DNA from: an uncultured Akkermansia sp.
Lineage (GTDB): Bacteria; Verrucomicrobiota; Verrucomicrobiia; Verrucomicrobiales; Akkermansiaceae
NCBI GenBank assembly: GCA_904501915.1
Contig: CAJGCV010000036.1
Location: forward strand, 1 to 19,105
Direction of reading: 5' to 3'
Length of the DNA: 19,105 nt
Of this stretch, positions 7,426 through 13,996 are shown piece by piece. The notes beneath the pieces were generated by a model. The model saw only the letters and a program-made list of their open reading frames with translations. It made no database searches and was not told the origin of the DNA. Positions within the stretch are counted from its first letter, which is position 1. The number at the start of each line of letters is the position of its first letter. A program made the translations under genes and the position numbers.

Positions 7426-7920
7426 ATGGCCGCAGCCCGCAGAAAGAAAGAAACGCCGGAGATTCCCCTTGCTCCCTTGCCGGTGAGTAAGCCTCGCAAG
7501 CGTTTCTATATGCAGAAAATGCCTGATGGGGTGGGTGAACGCGCTGTGCGAACGGGGAGTTTCCGCAGTGGGGCGCGCGCGCAGGCTGTGGCAGATTTCT
7601 TTGGTAGTGGTACTACTATACGCCCCGAGAGCAATCAGCGTAGCATGGAGAGTCTGCTGGGGGAATTGCTCAGTGAGCTTGATTTGCAGGAGGATAACCT
7701 GGCGCCTGAGCTCCTGGCTGATGCCTGGAAACAGGCAGTCGGCCCCGCGCTGGCCGATTTTTCTGCATTGGCAGGTGTGGCGCGGGGCAGGGCCAGGATT
7801 ACCGTGAAGCACCCGACGGTGAGATATGAAATCACTCGCTTGAAGCCTCAGATTATCCGTGCACTGAATCAGACCCTCGGTGCTGGTAGTGTGAAGAGCC
7901 TGATCATTGCGAGTGTTTAG
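7426..7920 (+). CDS. DUF721 domain protein
   Basis: The 164-residue protein has a basic, low-complexity N-terminus (AAARRKKETPEIP) and a C-terminal DUF721 domain (about 74-163). The domain has the family pattern: a short helix (SLLGELLSEL), the WKQAVGP core around W101, a strand-like ARITVKH segment, and the final LNQTLGAGSVKSL. DUF721 proteins are small, of uncertain function, often placed near DNA replication or translation genes; some have been linked to nucleic acid or replication proteins. The start is uncertain: the ATG at 7426 lies 7 nt after a terminator T-run, while the in-frame ATG codons at 7510 and 7519 would remove the basic N-terminus and leave the domain intact. The gene is followed by a very strong terminator. 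Confidence 0.85.
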   Translation: MAAARRKKETPEIPLAPLPVSKPRKRFYMQKMPDGVGERAVRTGSFRSGARAQAVADFFGSGTTIRPESNQRSMESLLGELLSELDLQEDNLAPELLADAWKQAVGPALADFSALAGVARGRARITVKHPTVRYEITRLKPQIIRALNQTLGAGSVKSLIIASV

Positions 7921-7936
7921 TTTTTGGTAAAAGAGA

Positions 7937-7978
7937 AGGCCTCATATCCGTTGGTCGGATATGAGGCCTGTTTTTTTT
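7937..7978 (+). terminator. strong intrinsic terminator after the DUF721 gene
   Basis: A perfect 14-bp stem (7937-7950 with 7956-7969), a 5-nt loop, one G and then eight Ts (7971-7978). On the minus strand the hairpin is followed by TCTCTTTTACC, so it may also stop transcripts of the convergent SEL1 gene. Confidence 0.92.
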
Positions 7979-7993
7979 CAGGGATGAGCCGGT

Positions 7994-8344
7994 TCAGCCA
8001 TTTGCCTGAGCCAGCATGGCCTCTGCCATGGTGTTGCCCATGGCGGCAGCGTGTTTCAGCGCGGTGAGTGCCTTGTCGGTGTCCTTTTCCATGAGGCGCC
8101 CCTCTATCAGGCACATGGCGAGCACAACGAGCGCCACATGGTCACCATTCTGTGCGGCAGATTCCAGAGAAATGAGATCCTGGTGGCTTTTGAGCTGGGC
8201 AAAGTAGACACGAGCCAGCTGGTTCTGGGCCTCGGCGTGCCCGGCAAAGGCGGCGTTGCGCAGGTGGGCAGCCCCTTCAGCGGCGTTGCCGCTTTTAAAA
8301 GCGGCAGCACCGGCTTCGTACTCCTGCTGGGGGGTAAGAGACAT
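7994..8344 (-). CDS. SEL1-like repeat protein
   Basis: The 116-residue, Ala-rich all-helical protein shows SEL1/TPR-like repeats: NAAFAGHAEAQNQLARVYF, then SAAQNGDHVALVVLAMCLIEG, then KALTALKHAAAMGNTMAEAML. SEL1 repeats make helical scaffolds for protein-protein contacts. There is no signal peptide, so the product is probably cytoplasmic, unlike its secreted GH20 neighbour. It starts 3 nt after the GH20 stop codon and so is probably cotranscribed. No Shine-Dalgarno motif is visible. The role is unknown. Confidence 0.85.
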   Translation of the reverse strand: MSLTPQQEYEAGAAAFKSGNAAEGAAHLRNAAFAGHAEAQNQLARVYFAQLKSHQDLISLESAAQNGDHVALVVLAMCLIEGRLMEKDTDKALTALKHAAAMGNTMAEAMLAQANG

Positions 8345-8347
8345 GGT

Positions 8348-10612
8348 TTATTTGAGGTTCGGGTCAACCGTGGGACCAGCGGGGGTGTTGTGCTTGACCT
8401 GCAGCGAGTATATCTCGCCATTGAAGCTGCTGCCCAGCATTTCCAGCGGCAGAACAAAGGTGTTGATGATGCCCTCCGTGTTGCGGTGGAAGCGGGTGAG
8501 AGTGCATTGACCTGCGGGTTTGCCGTTGAGCAGCAGCTGGGTGCTGCCGGGCTTGCCGATGAGCTGCAGCGTTACCTTTTCGCCCACAGGAAGCTTGCAG
8601 TTGAATGAGAATTCCATGCTGTCGCTGCGGCGGAAACCGATGGTGCCATCGCTCAGTGCGGCGCAGAACACGCCGGAATCGCCCTTGAGCAGCACCTGTT
8701 CCTCACCCTCCACAGGGGATTCCTTGAGCATGAGCTCCATGGTCAGCTCATAATCCGGTCCCATGCAGGGCTTGCCGATTTCGTACGGCAGGGCCGTGGG
8801 CTGGCAGCTGAAGGTGGCTCCGTTCTCCCACAGAGCGTAGGGATTGAGCCCGGGAACCTTGTTGAGTGTGGCAAGTCTTGCCTGGTGTTCGGCATAGGAG
8901 GTGGTGGTTTCATCGCTGCCCCACATTTTGCCAGCCAGCACATTTACAGAATTGCTGAACATATGCCAGATATCGTAGGCGCTGTATCCCACGTAGCGCT
9001 GGTCAATCATATCGTTCCAGATGCCGAAGGCTGCGCCCAGCAGCTGCGGGTGGCCGGAGGGAACCACTTCATTGGCAATGTGGTTCACTTTCCAGTGCTC
9101 ATGCACCCAGCCGTGGCGGGCATCCATGCGGTAATACGGGGCAAAGGGCACAATGTAGAGAGCTCCATCGTTGGTGTTGATGACATCGAACCCATCGTTG
9201 ATGGAATCCCAGGCCTTGGCCCAGCCTCCGTTCCACAGGTTCATCTGCACACCCTTGCCCTGTACCGGGGTGGTGCCTTTCTTGGTGTTCAGACTGCCCC
9301 ACACGCGCGGGGTGTAGCCCTTGCCCAGTACCATTTTGAGCAGCCCGTCGGTGTAGGCGCGGTAGTGCTCGGCATCGCCATGGAATTCATCGGCCCCCAC
9401 GTGCACGACCCCGCAGTTGCCGAATACGGCGGGCTGACCATTCTGCGGCAGCATATACTCATCGAAAACCTGCTCCACAAATTTGAGCGTTTCAGGGTTG
9501 GCGGCATCCAGCATTTCGCAGCCGCGCTTGTTCTTGCTCTTGTAGATGAGGTCCGGGCGCACGCGGGTGAAGGAAAGCGCGTGGGCGGGAGTATCGAACT
9601 CGGGCACGATATTCACGCCATGCGCCTGGGCGTATTGAATGAACTCGCGGAATTCCTGCTTGGTGTAGGAAAGGTCATCAGCGGTGAGACGCGTACCGTT
9701 TGCCCCAACCATGTCAGATTCCAGGCGGAATGCTGCGTAGGATTTCTCGAAGGGATTTTCGCCGGCATCCACATATTTTTCGTGGAAGATGTAGTTATCG
9801 TTCAGGTGAATGTGCAGGTCATTCATCTTGTACCAGGCCATGTATTTCACCACATCCTTCACATAGCTCAGGGGAATGGGCAGGCGGCCCACATCCAGCA
9901 GGAAACTGCGTACCTGGTAGCGGGGAATATCCAACGCGGTGCCGCAGGGGGCAGCGCCGTTCCCCTGCTGCAGCATCTGCAGAATGGAGCGGGTGGCCCA
10001 GAAAAGACCGGTTTCCGTGGTGGCTCCTGCCACGATGCCTTTTTCGGGCGTGATGGTCAGGGTGTAGCCTTCCTTGTCCAGCACAATATTGTTGCAGATG
10101 CCCAGGCTGATATCGGCCTGGCTGCCGAAGGGAACCAGCTCCACCTTGCATTGCAGCATTTCCTCCAGCTCGGCGGCAAATTCTGCGGCAAAGGGCATGT
10201 CGGTTGCCACTTTCACAAAGTCGCCCAGCTTGTATTCACCCTGGCCGCCTACCCAGTTGAGCAGCTCGGGTACAATCTGCGGTGCGGCGTTGCCTGCACC
10301 TGCGGACATTATGCCGGGTACAATGACATCGTAATCTTTGGAAATTGCTTTTTCGCCATCTTTGCTCAGCTCGAAGCTCACTTTGACCTTCGTGTCAGCC
10401 AGCAGCCGCACGATTCTGCCATCCGGGCGGATGACCTGTTCGTAGTCAGCACCCAGAAAGCGCACTTCCGCGCCGGGAACCTGGGGAATTTCAAGCTTGT
10501 TTGCCGTGGCGCGCGGGGCTACGGGCAGGTTGTTGGCTATATCTTGTAGTGTCTCTGCCATAATCGGGGCTACGGAGAGAGCAATCATCATGAGGATGGA
10601 TGTCTTTCTCAT
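8348..10612 (-). CDS. secreted GH20 beta-N-acetylhexosaminidase (paralogue A)
   Basis: This 754-residue exported enzyme has the signal peptide MRKTSILMMIALSVAPIMA, then an N-terminal beta domain (about 45-100) resembling an atrophied bacterial Ig domain, a GH20b-like domain (about 110-235), the GH20 catalytic barrel (about 236-570), and a C-terminal LamG-like beta domain (about 615-740). The catalytic Asp-Glu pair is D408-E409 in HVGADEF. The arginine-containing LDVGRLPIP and the KMNDLHIHL strand also fit GH20. Family members remove terminal GlcNAc or GalNAc from mucin, N-glycans or chitobiose by substrate assistance. Two usual motifs differ: HLNDN (269-273) replaces HLTDD..W, and WND (532-534) replaces WxE. 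A promoter lies 8 nt upstream of the ATG at 10612. A tandem paralogue lies upstream. The exact substrate cannot be read from sequence. Confidence 0.94.
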   Translation of the reverse strand: MRKTSILMMIALSVAPIMAETLQDIANNLPVAPRATANKLEIPQVPGAEVRFLGADYEQVIRPDGRIVRLLADTKVKVSFELSKDGEKAISKDYDVIVPGIMSAGAGNAAPQIVPELLNWVGGQGEYKLGDFVKVATDMPFAAEFAAELEEMLQCKVELVPFGSQADISLGICNNIVLDKEGYTLTITPEKGIVAGATTETGLFWATRSILQMLQQGNGAAPCGTALDIPRYQVRSFLLDVGRLPIPLSYVKDVVKYMAWYKMNDLHIHLNDNYIFHEKYVDAGENPFEKSYAAFRLESDMVGANGTRLTADDLSYTKQEFREFIQYAQAHGVNIVPEFDTPAHALSFTRVRPDLIYKSKNKRGCEMLDAANPETLKFVEQVFDEYMLPQNGQPAVFGNCGVVHVGADEFHGDAEHYRAYTDGLLKMVLGKGYTPRVWGSLNTKKGTTPVQGKGVQMNLWNGGWAKAWDSINDGFDVINTNDGALYIVPFAPYYRMDARHGWVHEHWKVNHIANEVVPSGHPQLLGAAFGIWNDMIDQRYVGYSAYDIWHMFSNSVNVLAGKMWGSDETTTSYAEHQARLATLNKVPGLNPYALWENGATFSCQPTALPYEIGKPCMGPDYELTMELMLKESPVEGEEQVLLKGDSGVFCAALSDGTIGFRRSDSMEFSFNCKLPVGEKVTLQLIGKPGSTQLLLNGKPAGQCTLTRFHRNTEGIINTFVLPLEMLGSSFNGEIYSLQVKHNTPAGPTVDPNLK

Positions 10613-10620
10613 ACCCGCGC

Positions 10621-10649
10621 ATGTTAGCAACAATAGCGCGGGATTGCAA
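10621..10649 (-). promoter_or_regulatory. candidate promoter for GH20 paralogue A
   Basis: On the minus strand TTGCAA (10644-10649), a 17-nt spacer and TAACAT (10621-10626, 4/6) end 8 nt before the ATG at 10612. It lies outside the inserted element, so paralogue A can be expressed independently of paralogue B. Confidence 0.45.
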
Positions 10650-10677
10650 GAAAAATCGCCTGCAGCGGCGGTTGCCT

Positions 10678-10882
10678 CACACGTGTCCCAAAGATTTGGG
10701 ACACGTAGATTTACGAGTTTTGATTTACGATTTGGAAGTTAGCGGCTTACGCCGATATGCCCGCAAGCGAACGCTTACTGCCGATGGTGGGGCTGGTGAT
10801 ACTCCAACGCGATTTTTCACGCAGAACACTATGCCTTTATGTCGTTTAAGGCTATTTCCCCATAATCTTTGGGACACATGTG
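10678..10882. mobile_element. 205-bp MITE-like element between the two GH20 genes
   Basis: The ends are inverted repeats: 10678-10696 matches the reverse complement of 10864-10882 at 18 of 19 positions. The element is flanked by an exact 9-bp direct repeat, CGGTTGCCT (10669-10677 and 10883-10891), as expected for a target-site duplication; the flanking match also extends one base outward. Inside are a 26-bp palindrome at the left end, a 9-bp direct repeat GATTTACGA (10708-10716, 10722-10730), and short hairpins near 10742-10775. No transposase-sized frame is present. The right duplication ends on the last base of the GH20-B stop codon, so the insertion left that gene intact. Nine-bp duplications occur with IS1, IS4 and IS256-type transposases; the parent is unknown. 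Confidence 0.65.
10681..10706. repeat. perfect 26-bp palindrome at the left end of the element
   Basis: ACGTGTCCCAAA (10681-10692) and its exact reverse complement (10695-10706) are separated by two bases. The same TTTGGGACAC core recurs at 10868-10877 in the right end. No T-run follows on either strand, so it is not an ordinary terminator. It may be a transposase-binding site or a doubled end of the element. Confidence 0.8.
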
Positions 10883-10890
10883 CGGTTGCC

Positions 10891-13119
10891 TTACTTTACC
10901 TCTATGCTGAAAATCTTTCCGTTGAATGAGCTGCCCAGAAATTCAAGGGGCAGCACGAAGGTGCTCATGCGGTCGTCCTTGCGCAGCGGGAATCGCACGT
11001 TCTCTGGTTCGCCGGCGTTGACTCCGTCTATAAGCAGCTCGGTCTTGCCCATGCGCCCGATGAGTTCCAGCTTTGTACGCTTGCCCACAGGGAGCTTGGC
11101 ATTGTAGGCGAACTCGATGCTGTCGCTGCGGCGCAGGGTGATGCGGCCATCCTTACCCGCCGCGAGTAACTGTCCCTGGCGGGAATCCAGCAGTACTTGC
11201 TCTTCACCCTGCACAGGCGGCTCCGGCATCAGCACTTCCATGGTCAGGTGATAATCAGGCCCCTTGGAGCCTTTCCCCAGTTGTACCGGCGTGAGACCGG
11301 GTTCCATTCGGAATGGGGTGACTTCAAACTTGTGAAGCGGGTCACAGTATGGAATGCGTCCCAGGTGTTCGCTTGCAGCCTGGAAGGCTTCGTAGCTCAT
11401 GGGCGCAGCAGCCTGCCCCCACATTTTCTGGGAGAGCACCGCGACCATGCTGCTGATGGTGTGCCAGAGGTCACTGGCTCCATAGCCTTTGTGCAGACGG
11501 TCAATCTCATCGTTCCATACGGCAAAGGTTGCTCCCAGCAGCTGCGGATGCCCGGCTGGCAGGGTCTCGTTGCCGAATTGGTTGGGTTGCCAGTTTTCGT
11601 AAAGCTTCTGAAGTTTTGTATCTGCCCGGTAATACCTGGCAAAGGGAACAACGTAGAGGTCGCGGTCGTACGTGGTGATGACCTTGTACCCGGCATTGAC
11701 TGAATCCCAGGCGCTGGCCCAGTCCTTGCTCCACAGATTCATTTGCACGCCTTCAACCTGCACAGGTGTTTTACCGGGCTTTGCTTTCAGACTGCCCCAG
11801 ATGCGCGGCGTGTGTTTGCGGCTCAGCACGTGCTTGAGCAATCCATCGGCGAATTTGCGGTAATCTTCTGCTGCGCCGAAGAATTCATCGGAGCCTACAT
11901 GCACCACCGGGCAGTCGCCAAACGCCGGATTCTTCCCTTGCAGGTATTCGTCCCACACCTGCGCTACAAAATTGAGCGTTTCCGGGTTGGCGGCATCCAG
12001 CATCTCGCAGCGGCGCTTTTCGTGTTTCATGGGCCCCTGGTAAATCAGATCCGGGCGCACTCGGGTGAGAGAAAGTGCATGACCGGGGGCATCGAATTCC
12101 GGCACGATGTTCACGCCGCGTTCTTTGGCGAAACGGACCAGCTCGCGGAATTCCTGTTTGGTGTAGAATAAATCCTGTGCGGTAAGCGGCGTGCCGTCTG
12201 CGCCCTTGATGTCGCTTGCCATGCGGAAGGCGGAGTATGACTTTTTGAGCGGGTCTTCGCCGGCATCTACATAGTGCTCGTGGAAGATGTAGTTGTCGTT
12301 CAGGTGCAGTTGCAGGTCGTTCATCTTGTACCAGGACATGAGCCGCACCACATCCTTGAGGTAATCCATGGGGATGGGCAGGCGACCAACATCCAGCATG
12401 AAGCCGCGCAATGCGTAGCGCGGGGCATCCCATGCCGAGCCACAGGGCAGCGCCTGGCGGGGCTGCGAGGCCATTTGCAGCAGAGTGCGTGTTCCCCAGT
12501 AGAGCCCGATGGTACCGGACGCCGTGATTTCCACTTGTTTTTTACCGATATTCAGATTGTATGACTCATCATCACCTGAGCCTTTCGTCTTGCCGAATAT
12601 AATGGTGGCATTCCTGGGGGAATCTGTGCGAACAACTTCATGTTGCTCTGGCAGTACAGCATTGAGTTCGCGGATGAATTCGGGAATGAAGGAAAGCTCC
12701 CGTGCTCCGTATACCAGAATGCGTTCCTGCCATATCAACTCGCCCTTGTCCGGACTCCAGTTCAGTAGCGCAGGGAAAACATAGGGCGCCTGCGCGTTTG
12801 CGGTGTCCCTCTGCCTGCCGGGAACCATGATTTCATAATCGCGACTGATGGCGGTCCTGCCGCCTTTGCAGACTTCAAAGCTCAGCCGCACAGGAGTATC
12901 TGCCAGCGGTTTGATGATGCGCCCTTTGCTGTTCACAATCTGTTCATAATCTGCACTGAACAGCTTAACTTCCGCGCCTTTGACTCTGGGTAGTCTGATT
13001 TTTTTATCAGACGCTCCCGGTTGCCGTATCTGCAGAGAATCGGCAATCTGCTGCAGGTCCTGCGCAGCAAGGGGCGAAAGGGCGAAGGCTGCCAAAGTAA
13101 GAAGGGTGCTCAGTCTCAT
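10891..13119 (-). CDS. secreted GH20 beta-N-acetylhexosaminidase (paralogue B)
   Basis: This 742-residue paralogue of the enzyme at 8348-10612 has the same domain order: signal peptide MRLSTLLTLAAFALSPLAA, Ig-like beta domain (about 46-101), GH20b-like domain (about 115-235), catalytic barrel (about 238-575) and a C-terminal LamG-like domain. The catalytic pair is D411-E412 in HVGSDEF. The substrate-side changes HLNDN (272-276) and WND (535-537) are shared with paralogue A, so they predate the duplication. It lacks the short C-terminal tail of A that ends in VDPNLK. The two copies differ clearly along their length, so the duplication is not recent and specificity may have diverged. AGGA lies 7 nt before the ATG, the only well-spaced Shine-Dalgarno-like motif I saw, but it overlaps the candidate -10. 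Confidence 0.94.
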   Translation of the reverse strand: MRLSTLLTLAAFALSPLAAQDLQQIADSLQIRQPGASDKKIRLPRVKGAEVKLFSADYEQIVNSKGRIIKPLADTPVRLSFEVCKGGRTAISRDYEIMVPGRQRDTANAQAPYVFPALLNWSPDKGELIWQERILVYGARELSFIPEFIRELNAVLPEQHEVVRTDSPRNATIIFGKTKGSGDDESYNLNIGKKQVEITASGTIGLYWGTRTLLQMASQPRQALPCGSAWDAPRYALRGFMLDVGRLPIPMDYLKDVVRLMSWYKMNDLQLHLNDNYIFHEHYVDAGEDPLKKSYSAFRMASDIKGADGTPLTAQDLFYTKQEFRELVRFAKERGVNIVPEFDAPGHALSLTRVRPDLIYQGPMKHEKRRCEMLDAANPETLNFVAQVWDEYLQGKNPAFGDCPVVHVGSDEFFGAAEDYRKFADGLLKHVLSRKHTPRIWGSLKAKPGKTPVQVEGVQMNLWSKDWASAWDSVNAGYKVITTYDRDLYVVPFARYYRADTKLQKLYENWQPNQFGNETLPAGHPQLLGATFAVWNDEIDRLHKGYGASDLWHTISSMVAVLSQKMWGQAAAPMSYEAFQAASEHLGRIPYCDPLHKFEVTPFRMEPGLTPVQLGKGSKGPDYHLTMEVLMPEPPVQGEEQVLLDSRQGQLLAAGKDGRITLRRSDSIEFAYNAKLPVGKRTKLELIGRMGKTELLIDGVNAGEPENVRFPLRKDDRMSTFVLPLEFLGSSFNGKIFSIEVK

Positions 13120-13125
13120 TCTATT

Positions 13126-13153
13126 ATCCTAACAAATTCTCCCTGCTGGTCAA
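13126..13153 (-). promoter_or_regulatory. candidate promoter for GH20 paralogue B
   Basis: On the minus strand TTGACC (13148-13153, 5/6), a 16-nt spacer and TAGGAT (13126-13131, 4/6) end 6 nt before the ATG at 13119. An overlapping GATAAT is a better -10 but sits 19 nt from the -35 and only 3 nt from the ATG. Confidence 0.42.
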
Positions 13154-13245
13154 GCTGAAAAAAACTTGCATATTGATAGAAATCTGTCACAATGCACGCA
13201 AGCCGTCTTTCTATCGCATATAGGAAAACCTCCATACTCTTTGTC

Positions 13246-13839
13246 ATGTCTGATACCGTCACCAATGTAAAACCCGGTCGCTACTCCGGCCGCATGCAGC
13301 GCAGCTCCTTCTGGGTGCGCATCATACCGCTCAATATCCTTTTCAATATTTGCGACAGGTGGGCCACGGCATATTATACAGAGCGAATCGAAGCTGCGGA
13401 TAAGCTGTATCTGGTAGAGCAGGGCGGTGAAATGGTGCTGCCGGAGGAATGCCTGGGCGATGCTGTTTCTGCCATATATGGGGAAATACTGCCTTACGCC
13501 GGGCTTTCTGCCTTAATCCTGCTGGTTTATGTTATTATTGCATCCCCCTTGTATGTGCGCCGCCTGCATGATATCGGCATGAGTGGTAAATGGTATCTGG
13601 TCTGGCTGGTGCCGTCGGTTCTGCAGGTTGCTTTGCTGCTGGTGGAGCCGTTTCTTCCCGTGGTGGTGATTTACGGGGTAATTGGGCTTATAGTGGTGGC
13701 CGGGGTGTTCCTGTTTATTTGCACGCTGATAGATTCGCGCCGCGAGGCAAACCGCTATGGCGAATCCCCAAAATACGGGCGATATAAGCGCCCGGCGGTG
13801 GTGGTGCCTCCGGTGCAGACTGAGAAGCACGCTGGATAA
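13246..13839 (+). CDS. DUF805 family membrane protein
   Basis: The 197-residue protein shows the DUF805 pattern: RYSGRMQRSSFW near the N-terminus, the central RRLHDIGMSGKW, and DSRREANRYGESPKY near the C-terminus. Hydrophobic segments lie at about 25-36, 84-104, 116-138 and 140-163. DUF805 proteins are small inner-membrane proteins without a firm biochemical role. This one has a polar insert (about 45-80) between the first two segments. I start it at 13246 because the family motif begins soon after; the in-frame ATG at 13192 would add 18 unrelated residues. It is divergent from GH20-B, and its stop codon lies 4 nt from the convergent lipoprotein gene with no terminator between them. Confidence 0.88.
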   Translation: MSDTVTNVKPGRYSGRMQRSSFWVRIIPLNILFNICDRWATAYYTERIEAADKLYLVEQGGEMVLPEECLGDAVSAIYGEILPYAGLSALILLVYVIIASPLYVRRLHDIGMSGKWYLVWLVPSVLQVALLLVEPFLPVVVIYGVIGLIVVAGVFLFICTLIDSRREANRYGESPKYGRYKRPAVVVPPVQTEKHAG

Positions 13840-13843
13840 CGTA

Positions 13844-13996
13844 TCAGCGCTTGTGCTGGTAGATAGCGCTGCGCATCTGGCAGGCGGGCAGGGCTTCGTC
13901 GTCTGTCACCCGGTAGTTTTTGTATGGTCCTTGCGACATGCTGCGGCAGGAGGAAAGCAGACAGAGGATGGTGCAGAGGAGCAAGGTGCTTTTCAT
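13844..13996 (-). CDS. 50-residue predicted lipoprotein
   Basis: This short gene encodes MKSTLLLCTILCLLSSCRSM followed by 30 residues ending in IYQHKR. A type II signal peptide with lipobox LLSSC (13-17) predicts lipidation at C17, leaving a mature peptide of 34 residues. The ATG overlaps the stop codon of the upstream helicase gene in an ATGA junction, which supports a real, coupled gene. One mature cysteine (C39) remains. No family is recognised. It is the last gene of the clpX-side array and ends 4 nt from the convergent DUF805 gene. Confidence 0.72.
   Translation of the reverse strand: MKSTLLLCTILCLLSSCRSMSQGPYKNYRVTDDEALPACQMRSAIYQHKR

Noticed and set aside
8351..8370. GGTTCGGGTCAACC considered as a tRNA T-arm or attachment-site fragment
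   Set aside because: The stem is only 4 bp, it lies within coding sequence in both copies, and no other tRNA arms or integrase are nearby.
8885..10549. Long plus-strand open frame (554 codons) antisense to GH20-A
   Set aside because: It mirrors the third codon positions of a clear GH20 gene, has no recognisable domain and is His/Val/Gly-rich, as expected for an antisense shadow.
10681..10706. 26-bp palindrome considered as the terminator of GH20-B
   Set aside because: No T-run on either side and a 2-nt loop; it fits better as part of the inserted element.
13175..13215. 8-bp inverted repeat GATAGAAA/TTTCTATC upstream of the DUF805 gene, a possible operator
   Set aside because: Eight-base inverted pairs at this distance are expected several times by chance in 19 kb, and the right half lies near the alternative start; no second copy was seen.
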